A stretch of DNA of 10,540 nucleotides from Spirochaeta sp. (lineage in GTDB: Bacteria > Spirochaetota > Spirochaetia > DSM-27196 > Alkalispirochaetaceae), in NCBI GenBank assembly GCA_007117185.1, contig SKHA01000017.1, positions 1 through 10,540 on the forward strand, written 5' to 3'. A model generated the notes under the pieces. That model was given only the letters and a program-made list of their open reading frames with translations, had not been told where the DNA came from and made no database searches. Every line of letters begins with the position of its first letter. The first letter of the stretch is position 1. Shown one piece after another: positions 1 to 5,516 of the stretch. The position numbers were made by a program, and so were the translations under genes.

Positions 1-1274
1 GGATTCCCCAGCAAAGTCTTCACGATCGCGGGGTGGAGCGGGGGTTCTGGAATGCTGCGGTTCCCTCAACGTGCGTGGTGCCCTTGCAGCAGCACCGGGG
101 CAGCCTGGTCAAGCCGGTGGTGCAGGTTGGTGATATCGTTCGGGAAGGAATGATCGTCGCCGACGGTAACGGCCGGCTGGCGATCCCCGTCCACGCCCCG
201 ATTCCCGGCAGAGTGACCTCCATCGGTCCGATTCGCCTGTTTGACAACACCGAGTCTCTGGGAATTCAGATCGAACTGGCCGGTGAGTTTGACCGTCTGG
301 GCAAGAAACGCAGCCGCCGCGACTGGAGCACCCTTGAGGCTGAGGAAGTCCGTCTCATCGTCCGGGAGGCCGGTGTTGTGGCGGGCAGCCGCTGGCCCGT
401 GCCGGTCCATGAGTACCTCAACGTGCGTACCCCCGTCGCATCTACCGCTCTTGTTCTGGATCTTGCCGAAACCGAACCGTGGCTCACAGCGGATTACGAG
501 CTGGTGCGGGCGGTTCCCGAGGAGATTGCCGAGGGGTTGCAGGTGATCCTGAAGATGACCGGTATCGAGGAGCTGCACGTGGTGACAGCTCACTCGTTTC
601 GCGACGCCGCCGGTCTTCTTCGACGAGCCCTGGGGAAAGCGGCGCGATTCCACAGGGTGGACAACCACTTTCCGGCAAACCTGGAGTCCCACTTGCGAAG
701 AGTTGTTTTCTCCCGACACGACGCTGCCCGGGCTGATCGGATTCTCCATCGTCTGAGCCCCGACGCCGTTCACAGCGTGTATGAGGCGGTGGTTCTGGGT
801 AAAGCGCAGCTGGATCGGGTTGTCTGTGTTGCCGGAGGTGCCGTGGCCCGGCCGGCGCACCTCCGTGTCCGCTACGGGACGTCGGTGGCGGACGTCCTGG
901 CAGAATGCGGTGGCCTGACCACCGACCCCGCCAGGATCGTCGCGGGGGGGCCGTTCACCGGGATGACTGTCCAGAACATTCTGGCGCCGATCTACAAGAC
1001 CACACCGGCAATCCTTGCGCTGACTGCAGCGGAGACCGCCGAGGCGCCGGAGCGCCCGTGCATCGGTTGTGGCGCCTGCACCCGGGCGTGTCCTGTCTCG
1101 ATAGACCCACGGATGCTGCATGAACTGGTGCGGAACCAGCGATTTGACGACGCCGCTGCGGCGGGGGTGAACCAGTGTGTCGAGTGCGGCATCTGCTCTC
1201 ATGTCTGCCCCTCCCGGATCCCCCTGGTGCAGCTGATGCGGGAGGGAAAACGCGGGAAGGACCACAAACCATGA
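1..1274 (+). CDS. rnfC: RnfC-like subunit, 5'-partial, degenerate flavin/NADH site
   Basis: RnfC is the cytoplasmic NADH/FMN and iron-sulfur subunit of the Rnf ferredoxin:NAD+ oxidoreductase. The frame is open to the window edge (codons from base 3, reading IPQQSLHD before the GTG at 33). That GTG has no ribosome-binding site and the upstream residues resemble the usual RnfC N-terminus, so the true start probably lies outside. Numbered from the GTG: hybrid-barrel region 10-65 (PLQQHRG, VGDIVREGM, VHAPIPGRV); Nqo1-like core about 100-260; SLBB-type domain about 274-325 (GTSVADVL, AGGPFTGM); two complete CxxCxxCxxxCP motifs at C343-P354 and C382-P393, ligating two [4Fe-4S] clusters. Oddities: the usual GLGGAGFP loop reads AGSRWPVP (117-124) and the usual YPQGGEK reads FPANLES, although ETEP (146-149) survives. 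Electron transfer via FMN/NADH is therefore doubtful. The stop overlaps the rnfD start (ATGA). Family assignment is firm; canonical function is not. Confidence 0.9.
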   Translation, partial: IPQQSLHDRGVERGFWNAAVPSTCVVPLQQHRGSLVKPVVQVGDIVREGMIVADGNGRLAIPVHAPIPGRVTSIGPIRLFDNTESLGIQIELAGEFDRLGKKRSRRDWSTLEAEEVRLIVREAGVVAGSRWPVPVHEYLNVRTPVASTALVLDLAETEPWLTADYELVRAVPEEIAEGLQVILKMTGIEELHVVTAHSFRDAAGLLRRALGKAARFHRVDNHFPANLESHLRRVVFSRHDAARADRILHRLSPDAVHSVYEAVVLGKAQLDRVVCVAGGAVARPAHLRVRYGTSVADVLAECGGLTTDPARIVAGGPFTGMTVQNILAPIYKTTPAILALTAAETAEAPERPCIGCGACTRACPVSIDPRMLHELVRNQRFDDAAAAGVNQCVECGICSHVCPSRIPLVQLMREGKRGKDHKP

Positions 1275-2215
1275 GCTCGGTAATGCTGCGCGAGGACATC
1301 GCTTTTCCCCATATGTTCCGGCGAATGACCACCCGCGGTCTGTATCTCCGTCTCGGCGCTGCCCTGTTGATTCCAGTCACCGTGGCGATGGTGCGCTACG
1401 GACCGCAGCAGGCATGGGTGCTTCTGTCGGTCCTGGCCGGGGTTGTTGCTGCGGATCTGGTGTCCATTATCCTCGGTGGAGCGCCCATTCACGAACGATC
1501 GCTGGTGACGGGATTAGCCCTGGTGGCGCTGCTGCCGGTGGGAGTCGATCCGTATGCAGCAGCCCTGACCGCGCTGGTCGCGGTGCTCTTCGGGGCGCTG
1601 CTCCTGGGTGGCAGTGGTCAGATGTGGATTCATCCCGCTGCGCTGGGGGTTCTGGTGGTGGGGGTGGTTGTTCCCGTAGCGGAGCTTCCTCCCGAGGGCA
1701 TTGTCCCCCTGCTGGACAGCCGGGTGGATCTGTGGGCACCACGGGTAAGTCAATGGCTCTTTGAGCCACTGGGTGTGCGGGTGCCCTCTGATGCCTGGGA
1801 TCTGATCCTGGGGATGGGGCCTTTTCAGGGCGGCGCCCTGACCACCGGGCTCCTGCTCCCCATTCTCCTGGGCGCGGTGATCGTCTACGGTGAAGATCTG
1901 GTGCCTCCGGCGCTTCCCCTCGTGATGGTGCTGGTGTTTGTGGGAACTGTGGAACTGCTTGGGGCGTCTCCGGTAGAAGCGGTACTCCTCTCGGAGTTCC
2001 CCCTGGTGGTGGCGTTTCTTGCTGCGGAGCCGGGAGCACGCCCGGTAACTCGAGCGGGTCTGATTCTCTTCGGGATGACCGCCGGGTTCCTCATGGCCCT
2101 GTTCTGGACGTTTCCCGGAGTGGGCAACCCTGTCCTGCTGGGGTACGTTCTGGCGTCCCTTTTGATTCCGGCGCTGGACATGATCAGTCTGGAGGGACGA
2201 TGGGCGAGCGAATAA
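1271..2215 (+). CDS. rnfD: RnfD-like membrane subunit lacking the FMN-attachment motif
   Basis: This is an integral membrane homologue of RnfD/NqrB, 314 residues, a normal family length. The ATG at 1271 is chosen because it overlaps the rnfC stop and has a GGGAAGG ribosome-binding site at 1254-1260; the longer frame would start inside rnfC. Family landmarks in order: FPHMFRRMTTR (12-22, like the SPHI start of RnfD), ERSLVTGLALVALLP (75-89), GGSGQMWIHPAALG (113-126, matching GGxGxNxFNPA), LILGMGPFQGGALTTG (168-183, matching LFLGxxxGSxGETS). Eight or so hydrophobic helices are visible. Canonical RnfD attaches FMN through the threonine of an S/AxAT motif in the loop before LFLG. Here residues 101-180 contain no threonine at all and no such motif, so covalent flavinylation appears impossible. 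Its 3' end overlaps the next small gene by 16 bases. Confidence 0.88.
   Translation: MSSVMLREDIAFPHMFRRMTTRGLYLRLGAALLIPVTVAMVRYGPQQAWVLLSVLAGVVAADLVSIILGGAPIHERSLVTGLALVALLPVGVDPYAAALTALVAVLFGALLLGGSGQMWIHPAALGVLVVGVVVPVAELPPEGIVPLLDSRVDLWAPRVSQWLFEPLGVRVPSDAWDLILGMGPFQGGALTTGLLLPILLGAVIVYGEDLVPPALPLVMVLVFVGTVELLGASPVEAVLLSEFPLVVAFLAAEPGARPVTRAGLILFGMTAGFLMALFWTFPGVGNPVLLGYVLASLLIPALDMISLEGRWASE
2191..2196 (+). promoter_or_regulatory. Shine-Dalgarno of the 39-residue RnfG-like gene
   Basis: GGAGGG lies three bases before the ATG at 2200, inside the end of rnfD. It is a near-perfect ribosome-binding site. It is the main sequence evidence that the very short frame between rnfD and rnfE is translated. 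Confidence 0.7.
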
Positions 2216-2319
2216 GCCGTTTCGTGAGGCTGGTGCTGATACTGCTGGTGTGTGTCCTTCTGGTACTGCTGGCGGGATATCTCCTTCCGACGGCTCCTGT
2301 GTCCGGTGGGGGCCTCTGA
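2200..2319 (+). CDS. 39-residue single-helix membrane protein, probable RnfG remnant
   Basis: This is a short frame of 39 codons in the position normally held by rnfG (between rnfD and rnfE). It has a strong GGAGGG site just upstream, a 16-base overlap with rnfD, and a stop (TGA 2317-2319) overlapping the rnfE ATG. The protein has a basic N-terminus (R4, R7, R10), one hydrophobic helix at about 11-29, and a roughly 10-residue outer tail containing LLPTAPVS. RnfG proteins begin with just such an anchor followed by an LTxPxI-like segment, then a periplasmic FMN domain of about 150 residues. Here the gene ends where that domain should begin. With no FMN domain and no SGAT-type motif, it cannot carry flavin. 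I infer a reduced RnfG kept as a structural subunit. An unrelated small membrane protein is the alternative. Confidence 0.75.
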   Translation: MGERISRFVRLVLILLVCVLLVLLAGYLLPTAPVSGGGL

Positions 2320-2879
2320 TGGCTGCTGTTCTGCGGGGTATCACTGAGCGCAACCCGATCTGGATGATTCCCCTGGCTCTTCCCCTGGCGCTGCACGCCA
2401 GCCAGGGGACGGAGCTGGCAGTGGTGTTCAGTATCGCCGTGTCGGTGGTGATCCTGGTGTCGGTGGCAGTCACCGCCGGGATCGAGCGGTGGGTGCCCCA
2501 GGATTACGTGCTGGTCACCCTTGTGGTGGTCGCCGCCACCGTAGTCACCGTGGTGGAGCTGGTCCTCGGGGTTCTGGGGGTTCCCCTCTCGAGACTGTCC
2601 ACATACCTCCTGCGATCCGTCGCTGTATGCGGTCTTCTGGTCCACCCCGGCGCGATCGGGCGTCGGCGAGAGCCCTTCACCCCGCGAATGGTCCGGGTGA
2701 TGGGGTTGGCCCTGGGGTTCGTTCTCGGTCTGGCGCTGCTGACAGCGGGGCGGCAGCTGTTGCGGGCGGCCGGCGTTTCGACGTATCAGTCCGTTGCTGT
2801 GGGGTTGTTTCTCCTGGCTCTGGGCCGAATCGTGATCAATGCGATCAGGGTTTCCAGGGGTCGACGGAGGAGCTCATGA
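2319..2879 (+). CDS. rnfE: RnfE-like membrane subunit with most cluster cysteines lost
   Basis: This is a 186-residue integral membrane protein of the RnfA/RnfE/NqrD/NqrE family, with about six hydrophobic helices. The ATG at 2319 overlaps the preceding stop (TGATG) and has a GTGGGGG stretch upstream. RnfE hallmarks: ERNPIWMIPLALPLAL (10-25), aligning with the NPxLVQLLGLCPLLA segment; the central YLLRSVAVCGLLV (96-108), aligning with PLIVVNCLILG; and GLALGFVLGLALLTAGRQLL (129-148), matching GLGFTLALxLLGxIRELL. In Rnf complexes one cysteine from each of the first two segments helps bind the [2Fe-2S] cluster shared by RnfA and RnfE. Here the GLCP cysteine is gone and only C104 remains, the sole cysteine of the protein. 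The C-terminus is strongly basic (SRGRRRSS). Its stop overlaps the rnfA start. Confidence 0.85.
   Translation: MAAVLRGITERNPIWMIPLALPLALHASQGTELAVVFSIAVSVVILVSVAVTAGIERWVPQDYVLVTLVVVAATVVTVVELVLGVLGVPLSRLSTYLLRSVAVCGLLVHPGAIGRRREPFTPRMVRVMGLALGFVLGLALLTAGRQLLRAAGVSTYQSVAVGLFLLALGRIVINAIRVSRGRRRSS
2866..2870 (+). promoter_or_regulatory. Shine-Dalgarno of rnfA
   Basis: GGAGG (continuing as GGAGGAG) lies five bases before the ATG at 2876. This fixes the rnfA start at the ATGA overlap with rnfE instead of the much longer upstream frame. Confidence 0.7.
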
Positions 2880-3472
2880 GCGGTTTTGCCCTTCTGATCA
2901 CCCTTCTGGTGGGCCAGAACATCGTCCTGGTGAACTACCTTGCCCCCTGGGCGTTCTTTTCCCGATTGCAGTCCCCGCGGCAGTCGTTGCACTTCTCCCT
3001 GCTCATAACCGGAGCGACTGTCTGGGTTGCCGTTCTCTTTGCCCTGGTATTTCCCTACGTTTTGGAGCCGCTGAACGTGGTTCACGCTGCAACGATTGCT
3101 CTGGTAATCGTCCAGGTGCTCTCGTTCCTGCTCTGGCGCCGGGTGGGGCAGTACGTTCTTCCCTACCACTGGGGGCTGGTTAACCGCCTTGCCCTGGTCT
3201 CGTTCCTGAATGTGACTGTCTTCGTTGTCTCCATGGCCCTTGCCCTGGCAGAAGTTCCCTTGTGGCAGGTTCCGCTGGGGGCGCTCTTTGCCGGCGTCGG
3301 TATGCTGGCGGTGATGGTACCGGTGGCGGCGACGCGGAACCGGATGGAGTTGGGGGGCGGGTCCGCTGTTCTGGACGGGGCGGTGGTTGCTCTGCTGGCA
3401 ACTGCCGTCTTCGCCCTGCTTGCCGGCTACATCGCCGGTGCCGTGGAAGGGTTGATCCTGCCCCTTTTCTGA
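2876..3472 (+). CDS. rnfA: RnfA-like membrane subunit with no cysteines
   Basis: This is a 198-residue membrane protein with about six helices, matching the length of RnfA. The start is set by the GGAGG site and the ATGA overlap with rnfE. The N-terminal QNIVLVNYLAPWAFFS (14-29) aligns without gaps to the RnfA segment NNFVLxxFLGLCPFxG, putting W25 where the cluster cysteine should be. The second cysteine segment (usual ITTNCAVLG) corresponds to about VSFLNVTVFVV (108-118). The whole protein has no cysteine, so it cannot ligate the [2Fe-2S] cluster found between RnfA and RnfE in characterised complexes. No rnfB follows; the next gene is a GH57 protein. Homology is weaker than for the other subunits, and the assignment rests on length, topology, position and the N-terminal alignment. 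Confidence 0.78.
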   Translation: MSGFALLITLLVGQNIVLVNYLAPWAFFSRLQSPRQSLHFSLLITGATVWVAVLFALVFPYVLEPLNVVHAATIALVIVQVLSFLLWRRVGQYVLPYHWGLVNRLALVSFLNVTVFVVSMALALAEVPLWQVPLGALFAGVGMLAVMVPVAATRNRMELGGGSAVLDGAVVALLATAVFALLAGYIAGAVEGLILPLF

Positions 3473-3479
3473 TAATCCC

Positions 3480-3508
3480 TTGCACCGGTTCGGTCCAGCA
3501 GGTAGACT
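3480..3508 (+). promoter_or_regulatory. Possible weak sigma70-type promoter before the GH57 gene
   Basis: TTGCAC (3480-3485), a 17-base spacer, then TAGACT (3503-3508), 12 bases before the ATG at 3521. The box matches are modest (3/6 and 4/6). No Shine-Dalgarno is visible before that ATG, so a transcript from here would have a leader of only about six bases. Read-through from rnfA is an alternative. Confidence 0.3.
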
Positions 3509-3520
3509 CACAACGGTCTC

Positions 3521-5497
3521 ATGAAACCACTACACCTCGTGCTGGGGGCGCACAACAGTCGGATTCTCAACCTTGCTGACGTCGAGCAGGAACGGCAGTA
3601 CGAGGACACATTCAAGCCACTTCTCAAGCTTCTCTATAACCGTCGGGACATGAAGATCACCCTGTATTACTCCGGGGTCATGATGGAATGGCTGGAGAAA
3701 CACCACTCGGAATACGTGGATGTCCTGGTGGAGATGGTGAAGCGACGGCAGGTGGAACTGCTCGGCGGGGCGTTCTACGAGCCGGTTCTCGGTTTTGTTC
3801 CCAAGACGGATCGGCTTGGGCAGATAGAGAGAATGACCACCCACATCCGCCAGCGTTTCGGCCGCCGACCCCGGGGCGCGTGGATGCCGGAGAACATGTG
3901 GGATCCCCGCGTTGCCGCCAGTTTCAACGCCGGTGGTCTGGAGTACCTGCTGTTGCAGGATTCGGCGGCCCCCTTTCTGCAGGACCGGGAGATCCCGGGG
4001 CCCCTTGTCACCGAGGATCAGGGCAAGATCCTTGTTGTGGTGCCCGTTTCGATGCACTTCTGCAGTGCCATGTTCACCACTCCCCCGGCGCGGGTTCTGA
4101 CAGAGCTGCGGGAGCTGCGGGAGCGGTTTTCCCCGGAAGCTGATGTGACGGTGACGATCTTTTTTGACGGTACGTTCGGTAATCTGCCGGCGGAGCGGGC
4201 GGAGCATGCGGTGACGTGGCTCCAGGAGTTTCTCGATATGCTCTCCGCCCAGGGCGGGTGGGTTGAGACGCTGCACCCCGGGCGGGCAGTGCAGCGCTAC
4301 CGCCGGGAGGGGCGTCGCTACGCCGCGGTGAGTTCCTACGCGGCGCTGATGGATTGGGCCGGTGCAGGGACGTTTGCCGGCAGCGACGAGGAGCACAGCC
4401 GGTGCTCCTTCCGTTCGGTGATGGAGTCGTACCCCGAGAGCTCCCGTCTGTACGCGCGGATGCACCACACCCACGTGCTGGTCAATCAGATTCGCGGCGA
4501 CAAGTATCGCAAGCAGAACGCCCGGGAAGAGCTGTGGCAGGGGCAGATGCACTACCCGTACTGGCCGAACAGGGCCGGGGGCGTCTACAACGCCGGCCTG
4601 CGCAAAGCGGCCTACGCGGCGCTCATCGAGGCGGAGAAGGCCACGCGAGAGCGGGGAATCTTCATCTCCGCGATCTCGCGGGTTGACGTTGACCTGGATG
4701 GTCGGGAAGAGATCCTGTTTCAGGGAAACGAGATCAACGCCTACATGCACCGCCGGGGAGCGCATCTCTTTGAACTGGACTACCTACCGCGCAACTGGAA
4801 TTATCTGGACACCTTCCAGCGCCGGCGTGAGCCGTTTCACGACGACGCGACCCGGTCCGCCGGGTACGATACCTGGCCTCGGGCGGCGTTTGTGGACCAT
4901 CTGATGACGTCAGACCAGACGATGGAGGATTTTGTACGGGGTGATCGCAACCAGATCTGCGATATATCCAGCCTGGAATACGAGATCCGCTCGATGGACA
5001 AGGATCACCACACCGTTGTCTTTGTGGGGGTGTGCAGCATTCCCGAGTCGCTGGTGCAACTGGCGATTCACAAGACCTACCGTTTTCAAAAAGGGCGCAT
5101 CGACGTTGAATACCACCTGGCCAACACCGGGATGGGACCCCTGGACGGGATGTTTGCGGTGGAGCTCAATATGTCCTTTCACTCGCTGGATGTCTCCAGT
5201 CTGCGGCTCAACGCCCGGCAGGGTCGGCAGCGAACGGAGCTGACGCCGGATCGAACGGAGCTGGACGGGGTTTCTGACCTGCAATTTCTGGATCTGCACA
5301 ACAACGTGACCATACAGGTCAGTCCCTCGGAGCGGCCGTTGCTGTGGAGTTTTCCGGTGGAAGCAGTGGGCATGCTGGGCCAGGGGCTGCACTGGTTCTA
5401 CCAGTCCAACTGTACCGTCTTTCGCTGGCCGTTGCAGCTTGAACCCGCTGGAGAGAGCAGTTTCACCATCTCAGTGAAGCTGGACAAGTCGCGCTAG
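3521..5497 (+). CDS. GH57 glycoside hydrolase family protein (4-alpha-glucanotransferase/amylase-like, divergent)
   Basis: This 658-residue protein has the length and domain order of GH57 4-alpha-glucanotransferases such as the Thermococcus litoralis enzyme: N-terminal GH57 barrel about 1-290, DUF1925-like helical domain about 295-390, DUF1926-like beta-sandwich about 395-655. There is no signal peptide, so it is presumably cytoplasmic and acts on alpha-glucans. Visible motifs: VELLGGAFYEPVL (78-90), with E79; WMPENMW (121-127), with E124 at the nucleophile position; FFDGTFG (214-220), with D216 at the acid/base position. Departures: the usual HNHQP is HNSRI (11-15), DDGEKFG is FDGTFGN, and the DUF1925 motif near QCND-YWHG reads QMHYPYWPN (342-350). 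The catalytic pair is kept while several substrate-contact positions changed, so activity or specificity is uncertain. It follows rnfA by 48 bases on the same strand, without a ribosome-binding site. Confidence 0.85.
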   Translation: MKPLHLVLGAHNSRILNLADVEQERQYEDTFKPLLKLLYNRRDMKITLYYSGVMMEWLEKHHSEYVDVLVEMVKRRQVELLGGAFYEPVLGFVPKTDRLGQIERMTTHIRQRFGRRPRGAWMPENMWDPRVAASFNAGGLEYLLLQDSAAPFLQDREIPGPLVTEDQGKILVVVPVSMHFCSAMFTTPPARVLTELRELRERFSPEADVTVTIFFDGTFGNLPAERAEHAVTWLQEFLDMLSAQGGWVETLHPGRAVQRYRREGRRYAAVSSYAALMDWAGAGTFAGSDEEHSRCSFRSVMESYPESSRLYARMHHTHVLVNQIRGDKYRKQNAREELWQGQMHYPYWPNRAGGVYNAGLRKAAYAALIEAEKATRERGIFISAISRVDVDLDGREEILFQGNEINAYMHRRGAHLFELDYLPRNWNYLDTFQRRREPFHDDATRSAGYDTWPRAAFVDHLMTSDQTMEDFVRGDRNQICDISSLEYEIRSMDKDHHTVVFVGVCSIPESLVQLAIHKTYRFQKGRIDVEYHLANTGMGPLDGMFAVELNMSFHSLDVSSLRLNARQGRQRTELTPDRTELDGVSDLQFLDLHNNVTIQVSPSERPLLWSFPVEAVGMLGQGLHWFYQSNCTVFRWPLQLEPAGESSFTISVKLDKSR

Positions 5498-5516
5498 CGG
5501 CTCCGCGATAGCGGCT

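Noticed and set aside
33..35. GTG at 33 as the true rnfC start
   Set aside because: There is no ribosome-binding site, and the frame remains open upstream with residues resembling the usual RnfC N-terminus. Treated as a 5'-partial gene.
66..1265. 399-residue open frame antisense to rnfC
   Set aside because: Its composition is typical of a shadow frame in GC-rich DNA. The sense frame has clear RnfC motifs, and no start signal or domain is seen on the minus strand.
1514..2473. 319-residue antisense frame across rnfD and rnfE
   Set aside because: It spans two overlapping real genes and has a low-complexity R/H/G/P/Q composition, so it is a shadow frame.
3530..4765. 411-residue open frame antisense to the GH57 gene
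   Set aside because: It mirrors a strongly supported GH57 coding region. Its protein is rich in H, R, G and P with no recognisable domain.
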